Part shown: piece by piece, positions 23,846 through 37,300 of the stretch
Numbering within the stretch: the first letter of the stretch is position 1
Layout of the letters: every line of letters begins with the position of its first letter
Source: Corallium rubrum
Taxonomy: Eukaryota; Cnidaria; Anthozoa; Scleralcyonacea; Coralliidae
Assembly (NCBI GenBank): GCA_964035015.1
Contig: CAXIUP010000174.1
Location: 62,001 to 126,000 of the forward strand
DNA: 64,000 nucleotides
Direction: 5' to 3'
Notes under the pieces: model-generated
What the model saw: only the letters and a program-made list of their open reading frames with translations
The model's database searches: none
What the model was told of the DNA's origin: nothing
Position numbers and translations under genes: made by a program

Positions 23846-26800
23846 CATAAATTATTATAAGAACCAATATAGAAATACACTGTACCTCCTTACCTGTGCA
23901 ATACAGTACATTGAAATTGGAATTGTACTAACAGTGTAACTGCAACAGTACAATGAAGTTGCCACAACTTTGTATGTGTGTACTGTACATTATAACATTA
24001 ATTTAACATTTAACCTTTTTCGTTCTAACAGATTCCAACAACGCAGTAAATGAAGATGCCCATTCTCATTCAGACAGGATGCCAGACTCAGACTTGGTGA
24101 GTACTGTATAGATTTATTGCAGCATTAATATTGCACAACCAGGATGGAAATATTTGCAGTCAAGATTAGTTTTAAAAAATACTATATTATATATTATAAC
24201 TTACTTTGTGATCGTATTCACCACCTATGGATTGCATTGCCATATCGCTTAAATATTTGCTATTCAGTCAGCATTAAAGCCCTTATTTTAACATTGTTTG
24301 CAATTAGGATTTGCCTGACCACGATAACAACCCTGGTACTGGTTGCACTGAAAATGAACAAGACTCTGACTGTTCAGAATGTGAAAGTCATGTGACAGAC
24401 TCATCGACCGATGATGAGGATAGCGAAGAGGTTTGGGATAATGTTCTCCCAAGTGATCTTCAACGAGATTTGAATGGAGAACCTTCACCGCTTCCTGATC
24501 ATCAAAGAAAACAACAAAAGGGTATGGTACATTCATTGGTATTTTGGCTTGTATATTTTCTTTTAATGTGGCAACTCTCATGCCATATTAGTGACAATGG
24601 AATGGCATGGCTCCTACGTTTTTTGGGTGCTTGGTTGAAAGTACTGGGGGTGGCAATTCCAAATGACACACTCACCCAGCTTATAACAGTCTTTCCTGGA
24701 ACACTTTTTATGCTTAGGCAGTTTTTTCACTTTGACAGGGATGACTTTGATAAGTATGTTGTCTGTCCAAAGTGTTGTAAACTGTATAAGTATAATGAGT
24801 GTCTGACAATTCTGAATAATAAACAAGTTGGAAAATTATGTTCTGGATTCCATTACTCACGAGAAAAAAAAGTAACATGTGGTGAAGCCCTTGTCTATAA
24901 AGTGCAGCTGAAGAATGGAAAGAGTTGTTTCTATCCCATTAAATATTATTGTTACAACAGCATAATTAATGCCTTGGAAAGACTTCTTAAAAAAGAAGGT
25001 TTTGCTGAAAAATGTGAACACTGGAGAAACAGGTCAATGAACAATGATGAAATGGCAGACTTTTATGATGGAAAAATTTGGAAAGAATTTCTGACAGTTA
25101 ATGGAACGGATTTTTTGAAAGCACCCCGGAATTATGGTTTTATGCTAAACTTTGACTTCTTCCAGCCTTTGAACCGAAGAAAAGATTATTCGGTTGGAGT
25201 ATTCTATCTGGTTTTATTGAATCTGCCAAGGGCTGAAAGGTTCAAATGGGAGAATGTCATTGTCATTGGCATTGTACCGTCAATGAATAAAGAACCTAAA
25301 AACTTGAATGAATTTCTTAAACCAGCTGTGGAAGAGTTGCAGTGTTTGTGGAAAGGCATGAAGTTGGAATCTACCCTATGTCGGTTTCCCATAACATTTA
25401 GGGCAGCTGTGATGTCAGTTTCAGCAGACGTTCCTGCAATTAGAAAGTTGGGTGGATTTAAAAGTCATTCGGCAATTCACGGTTGCTTGCATTGTCTGAA
25501 GGCGTTTCCTGGAGGTTTTGGAGTCAAAAGGGACTACTCTGGTTTTGACAAAGAAAATTGGGTGCCCAGAACCAATCAGCGGCATCGACAATTGTCCAAA
25601 AAAGTAGACAAGATAAAAACACAGTCAAAACAAGTTAAATTTTGCAGGGACAATGGTATAACACACTATAGTATTCTACTTGATCTTCCATATTTTGATG
25701 CTATCCGCTTCTTCACAGTTGATCCTATGCATAATTTATTTCTTGGCACAGCCAAAATGATGTTTCACTTGTGGAATAATAGTATCCTGTCGCAGAAAGA
25801 TGTACAGAATATCGAGCAGCGTATTGGTACAATGGAAGTCCCAAGTGACATTGGCAGACTCCCTGCCAAAATATCATCAAATTCTGGTTGTTACACTGCT
25901 GAACAGTGGAAAAACTGGACCCTGACTTATTCATTGTATTGTTTAAAGAATATTATACAAGATGATCATTTCAAGTGCTGGCAGACATTTGTACTTGCAT
26001 GCAGGTACATTTGCCAACCAGTCATATCACGAGCAGATATGGACATTGCAGATGGATTGTTTACCAAGTTTGGCAAACGAGTTGAGGAATTGTATGGAAA
26101 GGAGGTAATTACTCCTAACATTCACCTTCACTGTCACCTAAAGGACATTGTGTTGGACCATGGACCAGTAGCAAGCTTTTGGTGTTTTAGCTTTGAGAGG
26201 TTCAATGGAATATTAGGAAGTATTCCCACAAACAAGAGATCAGTCGAGTTACAGCTGATGAGAAAGTTTAAGTTGTCACACTTCTTTGAAGAGAAGTCAT
26301 TTCCTAGCCTGTTCAAAGAAGACCTTCTTCACCTGTGTACTGATGTAGAAATTGGATCCACAATTCAAATTGGGCTGATCGTTGGGCAGTTCATAACCTC
26401 AGTATAGCATCACCCATGCCTATTGGGGCTGTGTGGAAAAATCAATCAGCTGTGTTCCTTCCATCCAATTACAAATTAAGCTCTTTGGATTCAGATGATG
26501 CCAAACTTCTTTTTGAAGTTTACAAGATGCTCTATCCTGCAGCTTCAATATCAGAGAATGATATGAGCATGTTAATCCACAAGTATGGGTCAGTAACTAT
26601 TGCAACAACAATGTATGGTTCAAAAATTGAACCTCGAGGAATAAGATCTGCAAAAATTCTTGCCTCGTGGCCAGCAAATTGTGGGGTTGTCAATAAGACA
26701 TCATTTTTCCTGTCACCAGGAACAGTCAACTATTATTTTACACATGTGCTAGTCTTAGATGGAGAATATGTTTCTCACACCTTTGCCTGTGTAAAATGGT

Positions 26801-26994
26801 ACAAACCAGATGGAGATAGTACAATAATTGGTAGTCCTGTACAGGTATGGTTATCTGATTGTCAAGAAGGGGGCCCTTCATCATTTATTCCTGTACAGAG
26901 AATTCACTCCAAATATGCAAGTGCAAAACTATCAAAATTTAATGGCAGTAACGGTGTAGCTGTATCTCCTATCATTAGAAGAACTTTCTTATGA
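22335..26994 (+). CDS. TNP2-type CACTA transposase, three exons, apparent frameshift
   Basis: Exon 1 (22335-22509) encodes MDGLQDLHMCGHCDQLVSRS, a CxxC plus His/Arg-rich segment usual at the start of TNP2-type proteins, then an acidic run. Exon 2 is 24032-24096; exon 3 starts at 24308. All junctions are GT/AG and in phase (1, then 0). Exon 3 encodes a Cys-rich segment (CPKCCKLY...CGEALVYKV), the hallmark VDPMHNLFLGTAKMMFHLW near 25720-25780 and FSFERFNGILG near 26190-26220. The latter two fit parts of the DDE-type catalytic core of Transposase_21/TNP2 proteins. The first frame ends at 26407. A second frame, open from 26344, continues with the expected C-terminal region (AVFLPSNYKL to IIRRTFL) to 26994. 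The shift must lie in 26344-26404 and looks like a 1-bp deletion (or an assembly error), so this copy is probably defective. The full product would be about 980-1000 aa. Confidence 0.9.
22510..24031 (+). other. Intron 1 of the transposase gene
   Basis: It begins GTAAGA after TTCAG and ends TTCTAACAG. It contains a G14 run (~22978-22992), an AT microsatellite (~23814-23842) and no credible coding frame. Intron 2 (24097-24307) begins GTGAGT and ends TTGCAATTAG. Confidence 0.75.
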
Positions 26995-27461
26995 CAATTT
27001 GTTCTCCTACATGTACATGTATCTTCTCAAAAAATGAGAATGACAAACATGCTACACTGTACAGTATGTACAGCACTGTAGTAAATGCTCTGTAACAGCT
27101 CTATACTTTGCTGAATATACAATACTGTGTCAAGATTATATTACTATACTGTGTGAAGACTACATACTTTTGTCATTGTCAGCAAGCTGAAACTAGTTTA
27201 AAACTTACATACAAGTTTAGAACTTGTATGGCACTATGCAAGTTTACTGTTCATCACATTCTTTTTTACATCAAACCTCGCTTTGGTAGAAGAGAAAGAG
27301 GACAATTTGTCACATCAAGCAAGGTTTGCTGACAAAGTGTGACACAAACTTGTATAAGCTTTGCCATTGTAAGATTTCATTACTTTCATTTTGGAGACTG
27401 GTAACAAGTAGCAATAGACGAACCAGGCGGAAAGCGTAATCTTGTCAGGAATATTAAAGCC

Positions 27462-27739
27462 CAGCATATAATTTTAAAAAGCCCCATATTGAAAGAGACA
27501 TGAGTTATTTCAATTTTTTTATTAAAACTAACGTTTCGTTGCTAATCCTGCAACATCTTCAGAGTGAATAATTATTTACAAGGTTATCTTATATATTAGC
27601 ATATAAGTCAAGATAACCTTGTAAATAATTATTCACTCTGAAGATGTTGCAGGATTAGCAACGAAACGTTAGTTTTAATAAAAAATTTGAAATAACTCAT
27701 GTCTCTTTCAATATGGGGCTTTTTAAAATTATATGCTGG
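27462..27739. repeat. Near-perfect 278-bp palindromic MITE
   Basis: Arms of about 120 bp pair almost perfectly: CAGCATATAATTTTAAAAAG on the left, its complement at the right end, and GAAACGTTAGTTTTAAT and GAAGATGTTGCAGGATTAG further in, around a ~30-bp AT-rich loop near 27600. ACTGGTAACAAGTA (~27398-27410) before it and GCTGGTAACAAGTA at its right end may be remnants of a target duplication or of an older unit. Confidence 0.85.
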
Positions 27740-28252
27740 TAACAAGTAAGTACATACTTGAAACTGCCAAAAATGTACCGGTACATGAATCCTCAAAACA
27801 TATACATGTACAGTTCTGTAGCTGTAATCTACTTTGCCTTTCACTTTAAAGTACATCTACATGCAATATTGACCAAAAATCCAATTGTACATATTTATAT
27901 TACAGTAGGTCAGGTAACATTTCAGTTACTTTACTGGTACAGTATATTGTACTGTATGGTGTGTATTATATTAAAACTAATTCTCCCATTAATGTCTAGC
28001 ATGACCAAGGGCTTTTCCTTTGACAAGTAAAAAAATTGAACTGTAGTAGAGAGTAAACTCAGAGGTGCAACCATCGGTTCAAATAGATATAATCGATTAA
28101 CTGTCCATTTTACTAATTTTTCCCTTTGAAATTTATTTACACAATAAGAATGAAAACTAAAAAAATTAACATATTTATAGAATATTATGTAAAATAGGGA
28201 ATAAATTATATACAGTACACTGCACATAAAATGTCTACATTTTGTTTTGGTA

Positions 28253-28498
28253 CAGTACTGCTCAGAAATAACCTAACAGTGCGGTTGAGGTTAAGTTAAA
28301 CAATGACAGAAATGCTAATAAACTTTAGTAAAGCACAATAAAATTATCTAGTAATACAGAAAACAGTCCATATTTTGATTCATAGTGATTTAGAGACAGT
28401 TTAACTGACACTGAACAGAGTTATTATTATTACGATTAAGCTGAGGTTAAACCTAGGTTTGACCTCGGTTTTTGTTAGGTTATTTCTGAGCAGTACTG
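28253..28498. repeat. 246-bp Tc1/mariner-type MITE
   Basis: The left end CAGTACTGCTCAGAAATAAC is mirrored exactly at the right end, ~28 bp in total, with TA on both sides (28251-28252 and 28499-28500). CAGT termini and a TA duplication are the Tc1/mariner pattern. No coding capacity. It lies 40 bp beyond the stop codon of the kinase gene. Confidence 0.85.
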
Positions 28499-28537
28499 TA
28501 TGTCGCTGTGCACTTAATCAATAAATTGGGAGTTAAC

Positions 28538-31394
28538 TTAGACTGAGTGAAATTTTAATTTGGGTACAATTTCATGCATTGTTGGCCTGTCCTCAATTTT
28601 CCTGCGCATGCAAGCTATATGTATGTCGTTAAGAATTCTAGATTGCTTACACTGTGCAATTAACTTACACGTCTGAGATAGAAGGAGACCATACGCATAA
28701 ATATCTGACTTAAATGACTGACTATGTGTCCCTTTAATAAGTTCTGGGGCAATATGACAGTGATATTTTTGATATTTCCATTGCTCATCTAGGGTTAGGT
28801 TATACTTCTTAGGATTTTTTGTTGTACGGCACTTACCAAAGTCAATGAGGACTGGATTTAAACAAGAGCCTTGGGCTGACAGCAAGATATTATCACCTTT
28901 GATGTCATTGTGAAGAAAACCTTTTTCATGGACATAGAGCAAAGCTTCTCCAGTTTTTCTGAATAGTCTAATCCACTTGGCCAATGATGTAACCACAGAT
29001 GATTGCATAGCATTTTGAAATGTCATGCAATTGCCATTAATCCCATGAAATTGTGTTACCATCAGGTAGGGCTTCTCATTCAGACAGACTCCAAATAACA
29101 ATGGTAATCCTATAAGAATTATTTCGTGTAAGTAAATCTAATGATTGGTTGCAATTAATCAATCCCACAAAAGTTGGAGGGTGACAGATCAAATGGCTAT
29201 TACAGTATACATGTACTGTAAGTAACATTTGACATTTCACTTGATTAAACTACACTGTATGTGTTCACATGTATGGTGAAGGAAAATTTTGAGTGAAGAA
29301 TTTTCACATTTTAAGACATAACATGGGAAAACATATTAACCATGGCAAATTTTTATCCTAGATAGTTCTGAAGAGAACTGTTTGAAACTTAGCAGAAGAA
29401 GAATAAAAGATCTGGAGCATAGTACCGTACATTTAATTCTAGAAAGAAACACTATGTATTTTGTGACTGCTCTTTTTTTACTACTCTTCAGATGCAATAT
29501 CTGCTAACTAAAATAAGAACTTGAGTCTATATTTATGTGAAACGTTATGACAAAGGGTTAAAAATGAATTTTTTGAACAGTTCTTTTCAGAACTATCCAG
29601 TATAAAAATGTACATTGGTAAAAATGTTTTCCCATGCTATAATTATTTAAATTTTTCACCACGACAAAATCTTTGTATTAATACATTTTCTCAGTGGTCA
29701 GAGCACTGCACTAGTATCACAGGGTTGTGTGTGCGTTTCCAGTCAGAAGGTCTAACATTGCATTTTTGCAACTGGTTCCTGTCTGATCCTAAGATGTATT
29801 GGTGGGTACATTAGCATCTACTGTACTGTAACATAACATAATCTTATATTATGTTGCATTATTTTAATATCTGGACACTGCACATGGCCGGCAGGTGTGA
29901 ATAAAGATAGAATTGGAGTTTCCTCTGATATCAAGAATATTAACACCTTGGTTTGTGTTATCCTTTTCAGGTTTGATAATTCTTGATATGCTTCAACTCA
30001 TCTAATAATTGTTAAAATTCATCACAGACACTGTAGACACATTGGGCATTTGTGAAATAAATAAATGTATTATAAATATTTATTACCTGGGTGATCAAAC
30101 TGACTGATAGCATCAGCTTCCAACTGAACAGAATTTATATCAACATAATCATGGTATGCTTTTACGGCGACAATAATTCCTCTATACACCATCTTCTTAC
30201 AATTTCCAAAAGCTCCCTTTCCAAGGGTTATTGAATCACCTGCATTTCCTTCTTTTAAATTTTTACGTTCCAGAATTTTAGGACCTCTACAAATTTTGAA
30301 AGTACATACTGTACTGTACAGTCTAGGATAGCTATGAAAAAAGAGAAAGGCAAGGTTGAGTACTGGGGATAAAAACCCATTGGTTTTAAAATAAATATTC
30401 ATAACTACTGTACATGTATTAAATTTTACAGCATATCCTACTTTCCTTGATAATTTACCACCCAACCTAGTGTTGGGCTATTTTATTCAAAAACCATAGA
30501 ATTATTCCCTCTACATGTATTTCCCATTTTGGATTTGTTCAGGAAACTGGGTAATTGCAGTATGAGATTGCAATTACATCAATGTTATTGATATGTATTG
30601 CTGGGTTGCATGTTGGTTGGTTAATACAAAAGAATATTATATTCAATGTTATTGTACCTTCCAATTAACATGCCCACTTGGCCTTTGCCCTGCAATTCTC
30701 AGGGGATTGATTGAAAACCACCAATATGCCTGCACCCTAAGAATTCTTATTATTAAACATTGCAGTAAACTCCTGACGAATTTCCAAAAAAGTGATGCAC
30801 ATGTCCTAAATTAATTGGCTATATTTATGTACATGTATAGCCCTGAATAATTCCACATAATTCCACAAGTAATTAACTCCTACAGTATCTGGTGGATAAA
30901 TCCTTGCATAAACTCATGTTTTGAACATCCAAATTAATATTTTATCTTCCAAATAGGGAGTCATTTATCTGATAGCTCAATTCTCCAAATAAAATTTAAG
31001 TTAAGTTGTTCAAAGCATGGATAGCACTGTTCCTTCAGTAGGACTTACTGAAGAATTCCAGACTGCACGAAATTAAAGGCAGCTAATACAGTAGGCATCG
31101 AGGCATGCTCTGAAGAATTAGTTCCTCAACAGGCGGTACAGACCTGAACAAGCTAATCACAATCTAGATAAACCATTATTTTTTAGTCCTTTAAAGGCTA
31201 TAATAAACTCATACATATATCATTTAAATATTGATTTATAAATGCTTTACTATCAAGCATGAATCAAAATGTAAGTTTTATATTCAGACTGAAGGGCACA
31301 AATCCAGAAATACATGCAAAACAAAAATCTCACCTATAGATTTTGAGTTTTCTATCTTTCTCCTTCTGGTAACTGGTCCGACAGAGTTTCGAGA
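28538..31394 (-). CDS. Kinase gene, 3' part (end of exon 1, exons 2 and 3)
   Basis: The piece left of the foldback element: exon 1 tail (31394-31334, ending ATCTATAG before GTGAGA), intron of ~1.05 kb, exon 2 with the glycine loop and VAVK, intron of ~0.98 kb, and exon 3 with HND, DFG and APE to the stop. The whole catalytic domain lies here, so a truncated kinase could still be made if transcription started in the foldback element. The junction HP|GLPLLFGV across intron 2 reads continuously. Confidence 0.85.
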
Positions 31395-34300
31395 AACCCC
31401 GTGAAGTTAGCTGCCAATTCGCCAGCTGCCAATTCACTGCCAATTAAGATAGCTGCCAATTCAATTTCGCGATGACGCTTCCAGGGGGGAGCGCTCGAGC
31501 AGCAGTCGGCTTCGCAGAATAATCGGTTTCGCCGGTCTTTTAACTTGTTCAATCCAACTTTAACAAAAAATAATAACTCACAATCGATAATTTAAGACAT
31601 TTACGTGCATATGAACAATACTTCTTCAAGTAAACTTATGTTTTAAGATTGCTAGACTTTAATATATTCTCCTTCGAATTAATAACAAACTATTAGTCTG
31701 ACAGCCGAGCAGTAATTTGTCGCTACAATGTTTTCTGATAGGTAGATGGGAAATCCGAAAACAGCGTTAGATTCCCCGTAAAAATCTGCATCGATCAGTA
31801 TGAAGCTCACCTTTACAATTTTAAATTGATTGATTTGACTCAAGTCCAAACACAATTTTTCTGTTTACGCGCGTTAAAGTGCATGACGTATCAAAATATA
31901 GTGTTACACAGTCTTTTCACGCTACAAAATTTTCTGATCGGTAGATGGGAAATCCGAAAACAGCGTTGAATTCCTCGTAAAATTCTGCATCGACAAGTAT
32001 GAACCTCACCTTTACAATTTTAAATTGGATGATTTGACTCAAGTCCAAATACAATTTTTCTGTTTACGCGCGTTAAAGTGAATGACGTATCTAAATATAG
32101 TGCTACATAGTCTTTTCAGGCTACAAAATTTTCTGATCAGTAGATGGGAAATCCGAAAACAGCGTTGGATTCCCCGTAAAATTCTGCATCGATCAGTATG
32201 AACCTCACCTTTACAATTTTAAATTGGTTGATTTGACTCAAGTCCAAAGACAATTTTTCTGTTTACGGGCGTTAAAGTGAATGACGTATCTAAATATAGT
32301 GCTACATAGTCTTTTCAGGCTACAAAATTTTCTGATCAGTAGATGGGAAATCCGAAAACAGCGTTGAATTCCCCGTAAAATTCTGCATCGATCAGTATGA
32401 ACCTCACCTTTACAATTTTAAATTGATTGATTTGACTCACGTCCAAACACAATTTTACTGTTTACGCGCGTTAAAGTGCATGACGTATATCAAAATATAG
32501 TGCGACACAGTCTTTTCACGCTACAAAATTTTCGGATCAGTAGATGGGAAATCCGAAAACAGCGTTAGATTCCCCGTAAAATTCTGCATCGATCAGTATG
32601 AACCTCACCTTTACAATTTTAAATTGATTGATTTGACTCAAGTCCAAAGACAATTTTTCTGTTTACGCGCGTTAAAGTGCATGACGTATCAAAATATAGT
32701 GTTACACAGTCTTTTCACGCTACAAAATTTTCTGATCGGTAGATGGGAAATCCGAAAACAGCGTTGAATTCCCCGTAAAATTCTGCATCGACCAGTATGA
32801 ACCTCACCTTTACAATTTTAAATTGGTTGATTTGACTCAATTCCAAAGACAATTTTTCTGTTTACGGGCGTTAAAGTGAATGACGTATCTAAATATAGTG
32901 CTACATAGTCTTTTCAGGCTACAAAATTTTCTGATCAGTAGATGGGAAATCCGAAAACAGCGTTGGATTCCCCGTAAAATTCTGCATCGATCAGTATGAA
33001 CCTCACCTTTACAATTTTAAATTGATTGATTTGACTCAAGTCCAAAGACAATTTTTCTGTTTACGCGCGTTAAAGTGCATGACGTATCAAAATATAGTGT
33101 TACACAGTCTTTTCACGCTACAAAATTTCTGATCGGTAGATGGGAAATCCGAAAACAGCGTTGAATTCCCCGTAAAATTCTCCATCGATCAGTATGAAGC
33201 TCACCTTTACAATTTTAAATTGATTGATTTGACTCACGTCCAAACACAATTTTACTGTTTACGCGCGTTAAAGTGAATGACGTATCAAAATATAGTGCGA
33301 CACAGTCTTTTCACGCTACAAAATTTCTGATCAGTAGATGGGAAATCCGAAAACAGCGTTGAATTCCCCGTAAAATTCTGCATCGATCAGTATGAACCTC
33401 ACCTTTACAATTTTAAATTGATTGATTTGACTCACGTCCAAACACAATTTTACTGTTTACGCGCGTTAAAGTGCATGACGTATATCAAAATATAGTGCGA
33501 CACAGTCTTTTCACGCTACAAAATTTTCTGATCAGTAGATGGGAAATCCGAAAACAGCGTTAGATTCCCCGTAAAATTCTGCATCGATCAGTATGAACCT
33601 CACCTTTACAATTTTAAATTGATTGATTTGACTCAAGTCCAAAGACAATTTTTCTGTTTACGCGCGTTAAAGTGCATGACGTATCAAAATATAGTGTTAC
33701 ACAGTCTTTTCACGCTACAAAATTTTCTGATCGGTAGATGGGAAATCCGAAAACAGCGTTGAATTCCCCGTAAAATTCTGCATCGACCAGTATGAACCTC
33801 ACCTTTACAATTTTAAATTGGTTGATTTGACTCAATTCCAAAGACAATTTTTCTGTTTACGGGCGTTAAAGTGAATGACGTATCTAAATATAGTGCTACA
33901 TAGTCTTTTCAGGCTACAAAATTTTCTGATCAGTAGATGGGAAATCCGAAAACAGCGTTGGATTCCCCGTAAAATTCTGCATCGATCAGTATGAACCTCA
34001 CCTTTACAATTTTAAATTGATTGATTTGACTCAAGTCCAAAGACAATTTTTCTGTTTACGCGCGTTAAAGTGCATGACGTATCAAAATATAGTGTTACAC
34101 AGTCTTTTCACGCTACAAAATTTTCTGATCGGTAGATGGGAAATCCGAAAACAGCGTTGAATTCCCCGTAAAATTCTACATCGATCAGTATGAAGCTCAC
34201 CTTTACAATTTTAAATTGATTGATTTGACTCACGTCCAAACACAATTTTACTGTTTACGCGCGTTAAAGTGCATGACGTATCAAAATATAGTGCGACACA

Positions 34301-37300
34301 GTCTTTTCACGCTACAAAATTTCTGATCAGTAGATGGGAAATCCGAAAACAGCGTTGAATTCCCCGTAAAATTCTGCATCGATCAGTATGAACCTCACCT
34401 TTACAATTTTAAATTGATTGATTTGACTCACGTCCAAACACAATTTTACTGTTTACGCGCGTTAAAGTGCATGACGTATATCAAAATATAGTGCGACACA
34501 GTCTTTTCACGCTACAAAATTTTCTGATCAGTAGATGGGAAATCCGAAAACAGCGTTAGATTCCCCGTAAAATTCTGCATCGATCAGTATGAACCTCACC
34601 TTTACAATTTTAAATTGATTGATTTGACTCAAGTCCAAAGACAATTTTTCTGTTTACGCGCGTTAAAGTGCATGACGTATCAAAATATAGTGTTACACAG
34701 TCTTTTCACGCTACAAAATTTTCTGATCGGTAGATGGGAAATCCGAAAACAGCGTTGAATTCCCCGTAAAATTCTGCATCGACCAGTATGAACCTCACCT
34801 TTACAATTTTAAATTGGTTGATTTGACTCAAGTCCAAAGACAATTTTTCTGTTTACGGGCGTTAAAGTGAATGACGTATCTAAATATAGTGCTACATAGT
34901 CTTTTCAGGCTACAAAATTTTCTGATCAGTAGATGGGAAATCCGAAAACAGCGTTGGATTCCCCGTAAAATTCTGCATCGATCAGTATGAACCTCACCTT
35001 TACAATTTTAAATTGATTGATTTGACTCAAGTCCAAAGACAATTTTTCTGTTTACGCGCGTTAAAGTGCATGACGTATCAAAATATAGTGTTACACAGTC
35101 TTTTCACGCTACAAAATTTCTGATCGGTAGATGGGAAATCCGAAAACAGCGTTGAATTCCCCGTAAAATTCTCCATCGATCAGTATGAAGCTCACCTTTA
35201 CAATTTTAAATTGATTGATTTGACTCACGTCCAAACACAATTTTACTGTTTACGCGCGTTAAAGTGCATGACGTATCAAAATATAGTGCGACACAGTCTT
35301 TTCACGCTACAAAATTTCTGATCAGTAGATGGGAAATCCGAAAACAGCGTTGAATTCCCCGTAAAATTCTGCATCGATCAGTATGAACCTCACCTTTACA
35401 ATTTTAAATTGATTGATTTGACTCACGTCCAAACACAATTTTACTGTTTACGCGCGTTAAAGTGCATGACGTATATCAAAATATAGTGCGACACAGTCTT
35501 TTCACGCTACAAAATTTTCTGATCAGTAGATGGGAAATCCGAAAACAGCGTTAGATTCCCCGTAAAATTCTGCATCGATCAGTATGAACCTCACCTTTAC
35601 AATTTTAAATTGATTGATTTGACTCAAGTCCAAAGACAATTTTTCTGTTTACGCGCGTTAAAGTGCATGACGTATCAAAATATAGTGCGACACAGTCTTT
35701 TCACGCTACAAAATTTTCTGATCGGTAGATGGGAAATCCGAAAACAGCGTTAGATTCCCCGTAAAATTCTGCATCGAGCAGTATGAACCTCACCTTTACA
35801 ATTTTAAATTGATTGATTTGACTCAAGTCCAAAGACAATTTTTCTGTTTACGCGCGTTAAAGTGCATGACGTATCAAAATATAGTGTTACACAGTCTTTT
35901 CACGCTACAAAATTTCTGATCGGTAGATGGGAAATCCGAAAACAGCGTTGAATTCCCCGTAAAATTCTCCATCGATCAGTATGAAGCTCACCTTTACAAT
36001 TTTAAATTGATTGATTTGACTCACGTCCAAACACAATTTTACTGTTTACGCGCGTTAAAGTGCATGACGTATCAAAATATAGTGCGACACAGTCTTTTCA
36101 CGCTACAAAATTTCTGATCAGTAGATGGGAAATCCGAAAACAGCGTTAGATTCCCCGTAAAATTCTGCATCGATCAGTATGAACCTCACCTTTACAATTT
36201 TAAATTGATTGATTTGACTCAAGTCCAAAGACAATTTTTCTGTTTACGCGCGTTAAAGTGCATGACGTATCAAAATATAGTGCGACACAGTCTTTTCACG
36301 CTACAAAATTTTCTGATGGGTAGATGGGAAATCCGAAAACAGCGTTAGATTCCCCGTAAAATTCTGCATCGATCAGTATGAACCTCACCTTTACAATTTT
36401 AAATTGATTGATTTGACTCAAGTCCAAAGACAATTTTTCTGTTTACGCGCGTTAAAGTGCATGACGTATCAAAATATAGTGCGACACAGTCTTTTCACGC
36501 TACAAAATTTTCTGATCGGTAGATGGAAATCCGAAAACAGCGTTAGATTCCCCGTAAAATTCTGCATCGATCAGTATGAACCTCACCTTTACAATTTTAA
36601 ATTGATTGATTTGACTCAAGTCCAAAGACAATTTTTCTGTTTACGCGCGTTAAAGTGCATGACGTATCAAAATATAGTGTTACACAGTCTTTTCACGCTA
36701 CAAAATTTTCTGATCGGTAGATGGGAAATCCGAAAACAGCGTTGAATTCCCCGTAAAATTCTGCATCGACCAGTATGAACCTCACCTTTACAATTTTAAA
36801 TTGGTTGATTTGACTCAATTCCAAAGACAATTTTTCTGTTTACGGGCGTTAAAGTGAATGACGTATCTAAATATAGTGCTACATAGTCTTTTCAGGCTAC
36901 AAAATTTTCTGATCAGTAGATGGGAAATCCGAAAACAGCGTTGGATTCCCCGTAAAATTCTGCATCGATCAGTATGAACCTCACCTTTACAATTTTAAAT
37001 TGATTGATTTGACTCAAGTCCAAAGACAATTTTTCTGTTTACGCGCGTTAAAGTGCATGACGTATCAAAATATAGTGTTACACAGTCTTTTCACGCTACA
37101 AAATTTCTGATCGGTAGATGGGAAATCCGAAAACAGCGTTGAATTCCCCGTAAAATTCTCCATCGATCAGTATGAAGCTCACCTTTACAATTTTAAATTG
37201 ATTGATTTGACTCACGTCCAAACACAATTTTACTGTTTACGCGCGTTAAAGTGCATGACGTATCAAAATATAGTGCGACACAGTCTTTTCACGCTACAAA

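Noticed and set aside
30070..30465. Extended frame upstream of kinase exon 2
   Set aside because: Residues before GPKILERK are intron sequence; an acceptor at 30287 joins in phase to the exon ending at 31334.
31352..31552. 66-codon minus frame at the left foldback end
   Set aside because: It reads through the TIR into the kinase exon in a different frame from the one that connects to exon 2; a shadow frame.
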